Shown here: piece by piece, positions 35,914 to 48,185 of the stretch | How the letters are laid out: each line of letters starts with the position of its first letter | How positions within the stretch are numbered: position 1 is the stretch's first letter | DNA from: Ziziphus jujuba | Taxonomy: Eukaryota > Streptophyta > Magnoliopsida > Rosales > Rhamnaceae | DNA length: 64,000 nt | Direction of reading: 5' to 3' | Assembly (NCBI RefSeq): GCF_031755915.1 | Contig: NC_083384.1 | Coordinates: forward strand, 26,206,001 to 26,270,000 | Translations under genes and position numbers: made by a program | The notes under the pieces: model-generated | What the model was told of the DNA's origin: nothing | Seen by the model: the letters and a program-made list of their open reading frames with translations, nothing else | Databases searched by the model: none

Positions 35914-36394
35914 ACCATTCTGACCCTTCTCATTTGACACCTAGAAGTAAAAAGAAAAATATGTAAGTCATTTGTGATTATAGTGCATATTTTCAAAAGT
36001 TCACTGGATTTACTGCTAATTTTAAAGCTTAGGGAGCAAAATGTGCTTACCCAATAGTTTAGATGGCATTAGTACAAATAAATTATTTATTTATTACATT
36101 TTAAATATTAAATAATTTAATTATTAAGATAAATGTCTAGAAATAGTTGTTTTTAAAACGATTCAATGCCTAGGATAATAATTTTGAATTTAAATACGAT
36201 CTCATTATGATAAAACAAAAGGAAGTAAAAAATAAATGAAATCAAAAATTGATAAACTTATTTAGCTCATAGTTATAAATTAAATTCTTACTTAGTGAGA
36301 ATCCAAAAACTCAAACAATAATCTTTCTTTAAAGTATCAGTCCCTTGGAAACTACAATTTTAGAGTAAGCCATACTAATTAGGGTTATTAACAC

Positions 36395-36759
36395 TGTTAG
36401 TTCCAAAGCTACACTCATATTTGTTATGTGGTCTTTAAACATTTTTTTTTTTTGTTTTTTTTGGAATTTTGGTTTCTAAACTTTAATTTTTGTTGCATTT
36501 TGTTGCTTAAAATTATTTTTATTCTTTTTAATTTTTTTGCGGTGTGTAATACATTTGGTGTAACATGTTACGGGGATGCCTAATTTTGTTGTTCTACAAT
36601 ATATATACTTTATACATCAAAACTGCTAAAAATAGTTTTGAGGACCAAAGTGCAACAAAAATCTGAAGCTCAAGGACCAAAATATCTCTCCCCCCCCCCC
36701 AAAAAAAAAAAAGGTTTAAAGACCAAAATGTAAATGTAAACATAAGTAAGGGACTAACA
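36395..36759. mobile_element. MITE-like foldback of about 365 bp
   Basis: The ends are TGTTAGTTCC on the left and the complement of TGTTAGTCCC on the right. Inside, GTGGTCTTTAAAC, TTTTTGTTGCATTTTG and TTGGTTTCTAAAC phrases pair with ACCAAAATG, GTGCAACAAAAAT and GGACCAAAATA on the other half. The structure is symmetrical, non-coding, and carries a C10-A12 run at 36691-36712. Confidence 0.65.
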
Positions 36760-37825
36760 ATTATTTATTTCTTGTTAATAGGTTAGGGAGTCCATGAACT
36801 TTGTTATTTGATTGTACATTTTTTGTGAATTATCGTTGAATTATCTATGAAAAAACTAAAAATGAATTAATAGGTTTAAAAACTTATATATTCCTAAAAT
36901 TTTTTTTATCATTATAATAATTTCCCTCCATCTTACCAAGTGAGCCTGACTACGTTCCTAAAATTTGAAATTATAATATTATTAATCTTTTTTTTGGATT
37001 AATATAATAATAATATTATTAAATCCTGTAAATCCATAACTAGCAAAATGAGATAGTGGAGTGCAAATCCAGACCACCGGCTCATGTCCCTTGATTCTTT
37101 GGGCCGATAACTATTTTGGGTATCAAGCCCAATTATGAAATCCCCAACCTTATAAAATCCTGCCTCATGGGATATGAGTCTTTAAGAAGCCTATTTATGT
37201 ACAGCGTTTATATGGAAGATATTCATAAATCATAACTGAAATCTAGTGATTATTTTGTATAACACATATGTATTATTTAACAAAATTATAGGAGTTTATA
37301 TTAAAAATAAAATAGTGCTAGGGATAAAAAATTGTTCACCAAATATATAAACCCAATGACACTTACCTTACCTATGTATTAACATTAACAAATTAAATAT
37401 TTATATAATCTAAAAATGGATAAGTAAAAACATAATAATTACTTAATTATAAATTAAATTATTTATTAAATTTATTTTAAAATCTTGACTCATCGGATAT
37501 GACTTAATCATAATGAATTAGTAGTACCGTCCCAGTACCAATTCCATATCGGCGCCATTGTTACAAACAAACAAAGCTGCCTAACTTTATTCCAAATTTG
37601 TAGAATTCCATAATGGCATAGAAATTTCCAAAATATGGAGTAGACTGGACTCGTTAAGCAATGACTATATTCATCGGCGGCTTATTTTATTTATTTATTT
37701 TTTTTTTTTTGTGGCTGCTATGTTGTAAATTAAGTGTCACGTGTAATATATGTTAGTGTGAATGGTTGATCAACATCAAACGTGTGGAATCTAATGGTCC
37801 ACCGGCTAAGAAAGAACTCTCATTT
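36760..37825. other. Intergenic, no gene seen
   Basis: AT-rich, with a less AT-rich patch at about 37050-37200 whose phrases (GCAAATCCAGACCACCGG, CCTCATGGGATATGAG) look like a transposon scrap rather than an exon. No reading frame or splice pattern supports a gene. Confidence 0.45.
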
Positions 37826-37829
37826 ATTA

Positions 37830-38623
37830 TGTATATAAACATCTTTTATCTTATCAATTATTAGATTTAAACAGGACTATACAATTATCCAAGCTATCTT
37901 AAAGATTGAAAAACCTTCGAAAAAGTATTAATAATGGAATAGGAGTACTAGTTTTTAAATATTGGCCAACTCCTGCTGCTAATAAATGATTTCGTAGTAC
38001 TCTACTTAGTGGTCCTAAAACTCATGAAATTAAAGTTTAAAATGCGGGACTACAACTTAGATTATTGAAAGTCTTAATCAATCCTGTTAATTAAACTAAA
38101 TTTAAAATGTTTCAATTTGGAATTCCAACAGAAATGATTTTTAGGAATTCATTTCGGTTAATTTTTTTTTTAAATTATCTAATTGGTACTTCTTCAAAAA
38201 TCACCAGTTGATGATTTTCCAATACTATTCCAAACAAGCACTTGGTCATGATTAGATTGGATTTAAAATAGTTTAATAGTAGTCTTATATCTCAAATGGG
38301 TTTTAATCATAAACCCCCAAGAAAGGAGTACTATAATCACAACGTTCACTTGTATTATTACTGTTATTATTATTATTTTCTTCACTTCGATCTACCAAAA
38401 TCATGAGATGCAGGACAACTAACTAGAGTACGATAAAATCACTTTTATTAATTAGCTGCACGAGTTGGCCAATGTTTAATGACTACTGCTCATCCTCTTC
38501 CTTTAGAATTACTTGTGGAAAATTTTTCAATTTTTAAGATAGCGTGGACAATTGTATAGTCTCCTTTAAACCTAATAATTGACAATATAAAGATCTTTAT
38601 ATGAATCAAGATGTTTATACACA
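37830..38623. repeat. Long inverted repeat, arms of about 200 bases
   Basis: The left arm (about 37830-38030) matches the reverse complement of the right arm (about 38395-38623). Shared blocks in order are GTATATAAACATC, TCAATTATTAG, GACTATACAATT, GCTATCTTAAA, ATTGAAAAA, ATTGGCCAACTC, GCTAAT, CGTAGTACTCTA and CTCATGA. Identity looks like 70-80% by eye, with a 15-20 base indel near the outer end. The central 360 bases are unique and include GGAATTCC-like phrases. It could be a foldback or MULE-type element, or an inverted duplication able to give a hairpin RNA. Confidence 0.8.
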
Positions 38624-38946
38624 ATTCTTAAAATACATAAAGTTGTTAGGTATATATATATATATATATATTGTTAGAAATTTGAGATTCATTGTATTTC
38701 ACAATTGGCGTTGCAACTATATATAAAAGCTATTCACAAATTTCGCTGCCAGGATTTTGTTAGAAATTTGAGATTTTGTCTTTAATTACAACAAATTGCA
38801 AAAATAAAGGATACTAACATGTGTTTGAAAGGGTAGTAAAATGTGCTAAAACAAAATTTTTGTGTCGTGTAGGCAGCTAGCGTTACTTAATTTTAATGAC
38901 AATACTATAGTAATCAATTTTGAATTTTTAATATTAATTGATTGTG

Positions 38947-38987
<41 letters not shown>

Positions 38988-40000
38988 TAATGCTACAACA
39001 ACTAAAATATTTTTAAATTTATTTATCAAAATAAATGTATTAATATATTATTAGTTAATATATTCATATAACTTAAATATAAATAAATAAATACATAAAT
39101 AAATAAAAATTAATTAATTAAATATTATCATATCATTTACCATATTGATAAATAAATTTATTGAATATTATTTATATTAATTTGTATATGAATGTCTTTT
39201 TATTTATTTATTTTGGATACAATCATGTGAATTTCAATAGTTTAAAATGATTTGTTTCTTTTATTTAACAAGTAAAATTATATCCTATTCCTATCCATGT
39301 TAATTAATTTGACAGTTGAGTGAAATTAATTTAATTAAATAAGCTTATATTTTATTAGGACAGTGAAGAACCACTGTATCCTCAATTTGAATCCCCATAC
39401 ACCATCAATTAAACACACACACACACACACACACAAAAAGAAGACAAAAACAAAAAACGAAATAGGTTCCGGATTTGATTAGTTAAGAGAACTTACATAT
39501 TAATTAATTTTATTGCTCTGATCATGATCAACAAAAGCGACTATTAATATACATGTTTCATTTCATCAATCAGTTTAATTAATCCACCCCAAAAAAATCA
39601 TTATCATGCATGTAGAAAGGATGTGGATTCAAAAACACTGATAGTACCAACTAGAAAGTCCATGCATGGCAGGAATGGTAAAGAAGACAAAGATCACCAA
39701 ACACATTCTTGGCACATTTTAATACAAACAAATTAAGCGTCTTTGTCTGAAACGTAAAGAACATTATAGTACCATATGTGTGCTATATGGCAAAGCTGAT
39801 CAATGAAAACATGCCAGTTCCATATGAAAACAAAATAAATAAAGAAACTAATTAAATAGACACATTGAAGCAACTGTTCCCTTTAAAAAAACTCAAGGTT
39901 TTCGAATTTTTTTTTTTTCCATGAAATTAATAAATTAAACTAGAGGGAGGGAAAAAAAATAAATAAATATAAAAACACTCTAAATTAATACTTGCATGCC
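38624..40000. other. Intergenic, AT-rich, microsatellites
   Basis: A 20-base phrase (TTGTTAGAAATTTGAGATT) occurs twice, near 38670 and 38757. AT runs lie at 38650-38671 and 38949-38984, and a CA run at 39413-39435. A TATA-like ACTATATATAAAAGC occurs at about 38718-38732 but no reading frame follows. No gene found. Confidence 0.5.
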
Positions 40001-40158
40001 CCCCCTCTCTGTCTCTCTCTTTCAAAGTGGCTTTAGTCATTCAAGCCAATGACTTGCCTGCTGCAGAATGATGAAAACAACCTTGAGGTTTCTCAACATT
40101 TGCGTTGACTAATCATAAACAATAGTCAACGAGATACAAATGACAACTTAAATTATCA

Positions 40159-40799
40159 TTATAATAGATCAAACAAAAGCTCCTTGAGCAAAGTGTTCCA
40201 AACCTCAATCTCCAACTCCAAACCCACTTCTTCTTTTTCTTCATCCAATTTTCTCCACTTTCCACCTTTTTCCATATCCTTGACATACCCATTTCTTCCT
40301 TCTTTCACCTCCCATCCCAGCAATACCTCTTGTGGCTTCCCATGTATCCAATCTTCTGCTACCTTCAAAAGCTCCTCCATTGCATTTTTGTGATATTCTT
40401 CCACAATGCTCTCTCTAAAGAAATCGAACATTAGGTTTTCTGCTTTGAAAACCAATGTGTTCGATGGGGTCGTGGTTGTTTTGAATATCATCTTCACGAG
40501 CTCTCGCGCTTTGTCGTCGATTTCTTGATCATGGTTTGCACTGCAAATGGTGTTTTGAAGAGATAGGGAGTTTGAGTCCACGGATGATACTGGTGTTTCA
40601 TCTTCAAGCTCTGTCATTAATGCCATTCTCTTGTCTAAGTCTACCGGTTTGAGTTGCCTGAGATTCTCGAATCGTCGGATCTTATGCACAGGTTTTTGTT
40701 TGGTTCCTGATTATAAATCAAACATTTTTGTGATTAGGTTTCGTTTATGTGATATTTTCTCTAGTGTCTATATATATATATATGTATATATATACATAT

Positions 40800-40875
<76 letters not shown>

Positions 40876-43143
40876 GAACCATCAATGAGAGCAAGATCAC
40901 GACGAAAAGGTGAAGTAGCTTCATCTTCATCTTCAAATGGACAATCCAACACAGACACAGGACTGAATTGCTCCTTCTCTTCTTCATTTGGCCACCCCTG
41001 TAATATTCATATTATTCATGCATCGTAAATATATATATATATATATATATCAATTAATTCAATATAAAAAATAAATCAACCGATGGATACTATGCACATT
41101 TTTTTTATATGATGCAGTTCAAATTAATAATCAAGAATATACTAGTTTTGCCAATATATATATATATATATATCCAAAGGAACACAGGAAGATAATCTTG
41201 AATCAAACAAATTTTGTACTTACCGTGTGACTTCTAGTATTTCCTTTTTCTATTCCACATATATGTAATGGATATGTTTATTAAATTTGAATAGTAAATA
41301 ATGCATGCAATAAATATAATTTGTTAAAAATAATACTTTTTTTTATAAGATTAAATAGAATACAATATATATAAATTAAAATCTAAAAAAACGGAATTAT
41401 CTATATACATATAATGTACTTGTGGTGGTAGCTACGAAAACATCTGACCTTTGAATACTATTTAAAAATTGAACCACGAATTTTAGTGCAAGAAGAAGAC
41501 AAAGGGGTCCAAGAAGAAGTAAATTCTAAAACAAGCTGAGTTGGCTATGTCAACTGTTGACTTGACAAGAATAAGACATCTGTCCAACTGCCCAATTATT
41601 TAGTTTTTTTTTTTAATTTTATTTTTTTCTATCTTTTTTTTTTTTTTGTTTCCCTACCCAATTTTTAATACACATTATTATGAGACATTTAACTAAAAGT
41701 GGCTCTGGACAGAGGAGGAACATTAAATAATGCTGGTAGTTATAATTGTCCAAAAATTAAAACATAACCCACCCAACTTAAATAAAATAAATAAATAAAA
41801 AAATTATTAATAAAAATGAAATCTCCATAAACTATCCAAAAATTTGAGTCACCGACAAAAACTAAAAATTGAGAGATGGTGGCTAATTCTTAACACGGAG
41901 GCTCATTAAAACAAACAAAATCCCCAAACTACCCTTTCAATGTTTTTTAAAGGAGTTAGTAATCTAGTACCCCGTGTACTATGATACTAGATAGTCTCGG
42001 GCAAATCCATGCCGCAGATCCCGCCAGTAGACAACACGTAGCGGAATCGTGTGGGGTGTTACATCATCGGATTTCCAAAATATACTCCACACGTGAAGAT
42101 CATGCGAACAATGCAATCCCTAGATCCAGCTAGCTCCACTCGTATCAAATTTTTGTTTATCAAGTAATATTAATATTACTAATTGATTTAAAAAAAGAAA
42201 AAAGAAAAAAAAGTACATTGTTTTTTATAAAGTTCCCAACATGTCCCTATCTAATCCCACCCACCCTTTTGCTATTTCCAACCTAATCAAATGGCAGTTA
42301 GTAATACATATATATATATATATATATATAACAAAAAAATAAAAAATAAAAATAGTAATCTGTAGTAGCTGGTGATTTTATACACACGCGAAGCACTGAA
42401 TAAAAACTCTTTTTAAACATTTTTACCTTTGAGTTTTGAAAAGAGCAATTGGCAGTGGCTGAGCATTCCATCGAATCGTCGCCGACAGTTATGTCGACTT
42501 TTTTGTTGACCTTTTCTGACAAATCCTTTTCACTATCCGCGACGACGACGACGTCGTTTCCGGTTGAACACTCGGAGTTACCGCTTGATGACGGTAAAAT
42601 ATCCGAAGTAAATTCGCTCTCTGCCCAGCTATTACTGCTCGTACTTGTCGACGACAGCCTCGGAATGATTACGGTAGTAGTGGAGGTATTCTGATCGGAC
42701 GGCTTATCATGTTCCCGGAGGAATTCGTGGAACAATCTCGACCGTCCGATGTTACTCTCATCGTCTTTTTCTGTTTTCTTCCGAAAGCTCCTCCTTAACA
42801 GCTTCCTCGATACGCTTCTCGGAAGAAGTCTCCTTCTGCTTGGAGACTTAACGGAAGGAAACGGAAAATGCTTAACGACGTTAATCACGGCCACCGAAGC
42901 TCTCTGCAAAGCGGAGATTGTTGTTGAAGCCGCTCTATAACGACTCCTTTTGAGATGTCGTTTCGTGTTGTTTGGTTTTTTAAGATCGCTCTCCAAGAGG
43001 AATCGAACGGTCGTGCAGCACTGTCTACGTGGAAACGATTTGAAACCGTTGGATGAGCATGAGCTCTGATCATCCATTAGGTAATCTTTAAGCATCAATG
43101 GCTTCGTGGATTTTCTCAGCTTACGATCACAAACAGAATCCAT
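40159..43143 (-). CDS. Plant-specific TRM/DUF4378-like protein, 3 exons
   Basis: Exons are 43143-42427, 40997-40880 and 40706-40159, with GT-AG borders and phases closing to 460 residues. Residues 1-239 are basic and serine-rich (KSPSRRRLLPRSVSRKLLRR), with low-complexity Ser/Thr. Exon 2 carries FSPVSVLDCPFEDEDE; SPVSVLD motifs are a mark of TRM/LONGIFOLIA proteins. The C-terminus is helical and acidic, ending EVWNTLLKELLFDLL, like the terminal DUF4378 segment. Family knowledge: TRM proteins bind TON1 and microtubule arrays; for this shorter subgroup no function is established to my knowledge. Intron 1 holds AT runs and intron 2 a 72-base GA tract close to the exon 2 donor. The gene model is strong; the family placement is moderate. 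Confidence 0.85.
40802..40873. repeat. (GA)36 microsatellite in intron 2 of the TRM-like gene
   Basis: An uninterrupted GA run of about 72 bases starts only 6 bases downstream of the exon 2 donor on the sense strand (as CT repeats). It makes long SLSLSL open frames on the minus strand that are artefacts. Length variation here could affect splicing of the adjacent donor. Confidence 0.95.
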
Positions 43144-44060
43144 TTTTCTACAAATTTTGAGGGAAAAAAAAAACTTTGGGGGAAAACAGTGGGATTTGAA
43201 AAGAAAAATTCAACAAATTAAAGAGGAAAAAAGAGAAAAATGCAGAGTGATTCTGAAAAAGGAAAATATTTGGGTTTCAATAGGATGAGAGAGATAGAGA
43301 CATAATGAAGAAGCATTTAAAAGGGTCTGAAAATTGTAAGGAAAAGAAAAACATATTAAATTTCCATTGATGGAGAGAAACAGAGCTAAGAAAAAGAAAA
43401 CAGCTAATATAGTAGCTGGCTAAGCTTAGACATATACATACAAAGCTAGTACAATAAGAAGAGTGAGAGAGATTTATATACAGATAGATATAGGATGGTA
43501 AAGAAAAATTTAAAAAAAAAAAAAAAGATGGGATTTTTATTAAATGGGGTTTGAGAAAGAGGGAGGTAGGTTCTGGGTTCTGGGTTCTGGGGTTTTGAAG
43601 ATCTCAAGGTGATCAGAGATCAAATCTATTAGGGTTCCACAGAGAGAGAGAGAGACAGAGAGAGAGAGGGATGAAGAAAGTAGTAGAAGGAGAAGAAGAA
43701 GAAGAAGAAGCTGGGATGCTTCTTTCTGGTGAATTTTGAATGTAAAAGATTGATTATTTTATTAGTTCTTTTTGAGTTTTTGAAAGTTTACAAAAGGATT
43801 GTGAATTATTTAATGGCGGTGGTGGTGGTGGTTTTGGGAGTTTGGAGATTTTGGACTGTCATGAAGACAAATAGTTGACCTTTTTTAAAAAAAAATAAAA
43901 AAAATCATTAATTAATTTCTGATAAATATATTTTATATTTATGTATCTAATATAAATATAAAAATGAAACTATGCTCCTCCTCACGCGCTTCGCCACGTG
44001 TGCATCCATGACTATGTCGTACAAAATGTTGTCACAAAATTGCTGGCACTGAGATTCGCT
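43144..44060 (-). promoter_or_regulatory. Leader and putative promoter of the TRM-like gene
   Basis: Upstream of the start are purine-rich leader sequence, a GAA run (43691-43711) and GA runs (43640-43670). Further out, at about 43996-44002, is a CCACGTG G-box in a locally GC-richer patch. No transcription start can be fixed, so the limits are arbitrary. Confidence 0.3.
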
Positions 44061-45163
44061 TTGACTCCACACAAAACCCCTGCGTTCGTGCCAGTTTTAT
44101 AAGTTGCATAGCTAATTAGTTTACCAAATGGGTATATATTTAAATATTTTTCAAATTTTAATTGTTGTTTTTTTCTGTTTTGTAATAAACTAAATATATA
44201 TTTTGGATATGCTTGTAGTTGAACAATGTTTAACTGATTGGTATTTGGTTAGAATAAAAATATAAAATTGAAATTAAATCAATTCTTTTTATGCTAGGAT
44301 GTTATTTTGTTTGGACAAATTATATTTGTATGATTAAATAAAAAATGTCATTTAGTCAAGCCATAATCGTTTATATAAACAATTAATTATAATAGAATGA
44401 TTAATAAAAAACTGTCATGAGTCAAACAGCTTTATGGCCTAATAGGACAGTTAGTCCATTTTCAAAATTGCTATATATCTATATATATAGATATTTTTTT
44501 ATTATTATTATTATTTTAAAAAATTATTAAAATATTAATTAAATTTATTTATCACATAATTTGATAACATGATAATATTTAATTAATTTTTATTCACTTA
44601 TTTATATTTAAAATTTTTTGAATATATCAATCAATAATAAAATCATTTGATAATTATTTTTAATATCAACAGTATTCACAAAAAAAAAAAACAAAATGAA
44701 AACATAAATTTAAATGCAATATCTTTTTTGGAAAAAAAAAATCTAATAATTTTATAGACCAGACATGAGGCGGCCATGCCAACAAACTAGTGAGTTCATT
44801 ATTAATGCAGGTCCTCTGTGTGAAATGTGGTTAGATAAGGGTAAAAACTAAGGTAGCTTTGTAGTAAATTAGATAAGGGTAAAAATGAGGTAGCTTTGTA
44901 GTAAATTAGATAAGGGTAAAAATGAGGTAGCTTTGTAATGAATTTTACTTACATTTATTTTTCCAGATAAAAAATTAATTTTCCAACAAGCAGATTATAT
45001 ATCCAAATATGTTTTGTGAGTATTGAGATCTATCTCATTTTCATGTCCTTTTTAATCTTTTTTAACTAGTGATATAATTACCAACTCACAAAGAGAAAAA
45101 ATAACCATATTTTAAACAAGATAATATTCGATTACTTATCCACATAAAAAAGTGAGGAAGAAG

Positions 45164-45211
<48 letters not shown>

Positions 45212-48170
45212 TATGAATATTTTAGAATAATGAGGATCAAAGTAAAAACTTTAACTAATTCTTCCAAACAAACATGAGAAAATCATGTTGACCAAATAAA
45301 ACTTGAGAAAATCACATAATTTTGGTAGTTTTCTTCAATCTTTGGGGAAACTACAACTATTTATGCAAAACTTTATGCAAATTATGCGAAAATAAATTTT
45401 ATTATGAAATGTAATGATTTTTCCGATAATCATGACACCAATCTGGACCAAGACAAACCCAAAAAGATATAGTACTAAAGCAAATAGCATCACTTGTTAA
45501 TCCAAAGTTAATTAGAGAATTTTGGGCAAACTGCACGTGACTTATATATATGCAATATAGTAAAGTAACTTTATAAACCATGATTAATTTAGCAGGCAAT
45601 AAACGCATAAAACACATATGGTTAATTATTATGCTTTGCTCTATGACATATATTTTGTGACAGAGTCGTGAGTGACTTGGGGACTTTGACCCTCAGTACC
45701 GACCCTATTAGATATGTTTGGGACACACATTATATGTTTCTTTCTTTTAAATTATGGTTTTCATTTTTGATCAGGAAAAAGAAAAAAGAATGAAATACGG
45801 GTCAGACACGTTTTAAGCAAAGTTAAGACATGGTCTCCTATTAATCTTTGGAACAGATTTTTTTTTCTACTCTAATTTGACGTGTCTAAAATTCAATTGT
45901 GGAATAATTATGTACTTTGGTTTTTAGATATAGAGATTATAATTATTGTAATGTGAAAATATATGCTTAACATTTATCTAGAAGGGAAAAAAAATAAATA
46001 AAAATATACACATATGCTTAATGAATACTGCAAGTCTATGTATTTCTTTTTCGGTTTGAATTTGTTGTTTTATACGTGGACCACCTTTTAGAGAGATTAT
46101 TTGTTAATGCCGGCGTACCCTATTTGATATAGGCCTGTGCAATAATAATATGCTATCCAGAGCATATATTAAATATCATTTTAAAAATTTAATATGATTT
46201 GAAACTTAAATTATCAATTCATTTATTAACAAATGGATTTCATTTCCTTAATTAACATATTTAATTTCATTTTAAAAAAATAATTATGCCATTTATTTTG
46301 TTTAAGCATTTTTAAAAATATAGTGAACTTTTATTTTTATTTTTTTGGTAAATTGGAGAGAAGAAATTTTATCACCATATCTTTAATCTAGATTTGAAAG
46401 TTATTATCATCAATCATTATTAACTAGACTTCCTAAGGAATAAAGATTATTGAACTTAAAAACAAACGTACTAAAAATATATATATATATATATATAAAT
46501 ATCTTCCACTCAAAAACAAAAATTATAAAACACTACTATATAATTCATATTTTTTCCCCATTTATTTATAAAATGAAAAATATTTTATGTGTATGCATTG
46601 TTTGGAGCTTCACATGTCGAATTTAAAGTTTTTTTTTTTTTTTTAAACTTCTTTTACTAGTGCTAGCGTTACTTTTTTACAAAAAAGAGAAATATTAATA
46701 TATAAATATAAATCTATACTGATATATCCAAACAACTTAAAGATGATAGAGTTGAAAAAAAATATGATTTTTTACGTTAGCTAGCTTTACAACAATAAAT
46801 AAATAAATAATTATTTTAAATTATTTTAAAATTGTTTAGAAATAAATTAATGATATAATTATTTCTTAGAAGGAAAGTATATATATTAATAAGCATGTAT
46901 TATGAGGATTGATTTTTTTGACAAAGCGACTCATTAATTAATTTTTAGCAACAAAAAAATGACTCATTATTTAGATTTTAATTACATTGAATTTTAAAAA
47001 TGACTTGTCATATATGCTATTAGGATCTAGATCCTCTGCTGATTTTTTTTGAATACTTGTTTATACTAACCTTTTAATCTTAGCTATTCCTTTTAAATTC
47101 ATCTAATCTAATTGTTTAAATTACTACATCATTTAAAGGTACATGATTCAGGAGTGGCTTCTAATCCATCCATTGTCCTTCATATCTGGATCGTTAAGAT
47201 CATACAGAACTTGAGACTGGCAAAGTATTTTGGCACCATGATTCTCACATGATATATCACTAAAACTTGAACTCATGTAAAAATATATGTGAGTTTTTTG
47301 TCTTTTTACTTTAAGGTGTAAAGAGACGAGTGGCATCTAATCCATCCATATTGTCCTTCATTTCTGGATCGTCAATATCACGCAAAACATGAGATTGGCA
47401 ATGTATTATGACACCAAGTTAGACCTGAATCTCATAATCAAGGGACCAATATGTGGCGTGAACCTGTCATAAAGCACCAAATTATCCTATCTCTCTAAAC
47501 TGGGTGGCATTATTTTGACTTTTTTTATATACACAAACATTGACATTCAAAGCTTTTATTTGAGTTCAGCCTAGAAGAACAAGTGATGATAGAGGAAAAG
47601 GAAGAAAAGCTTAAAATTTGAAGCTTAATTTTGGTGAGTTGATAGCAAAAAAGAACCAATATAAATCATAATTTTTTTAAAAAAAATTAGAAGAAATAAA
47701 TTAAAACTTGCTGTTGTTGAATATTAAAGGGATTTTGACGAGCAAAAAAAATATATTGAAGGGATTTTATTCACTAGAGAGCTTTAGATTCATAGAAAGA
47801 TTCAAATCTTGAAACCTTCTTTTTGCTTCATGGAAGCTACCCTTGGATACTGAGAAAGCTAAAAAGAAAAATCATGTGTATTTCACATGAATAGCTGTTT
47901 TAGTGGTTATGTAAAAATCATACGCTTTTAAATAAAGCGACATTAATTTAAACCACTAGATTAAATTGATTTGAAAGGAACTGTTGCGATTAAAAGAAAA
48001 TATAGACAAGTATCCAAGTAAACTAGTAGAGGATTCATCTTCATGCTGAAATGACATATTATTATTGGAAGTGCCTATGGCTAATGTTGTAGGTCCATCC
48101 TATCAAATAATCTCTCCACTTTTTTTTTTTTTTTTTGAAGTTCTAAATTAGTTTTTCATAATCAATTTCA
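44060..48170. other. Intergenic, AT-rich, no gene seen
   Basis: Contents: a 37-base unit repeated three times at about 44833-44943 (TTAGATAAGGGTAAAAATGA, then GGTAGCTTTGTAGT), a TC-AT compound microsatellite at 45166-45212, and two diverged copies of an 80-base phrase at about 47155-47240 and 47331-47410 (CTAATCCATCCAT, TGTCCTTCAT, CTGGATCGT). I found no exon series or transposase. Confidence 0.55.
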
Positions 48171-48185
48171 TTAATGTATATGTGT

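Noticed and set aside
40745..40987. Long SLSLSL open frames
   Set aside because: Produced by the GA microsatellite in intron 2 of the TRM-like gene. Only the VLDCPFEDEDE part belongs to exon 2.
42449..42940. Plus-strand frames opposite the TRM-like exon 1
   Set aside because: Antisense shadows of a coding exon whose minus-strand frame joins correctly to exons 2 and 3.
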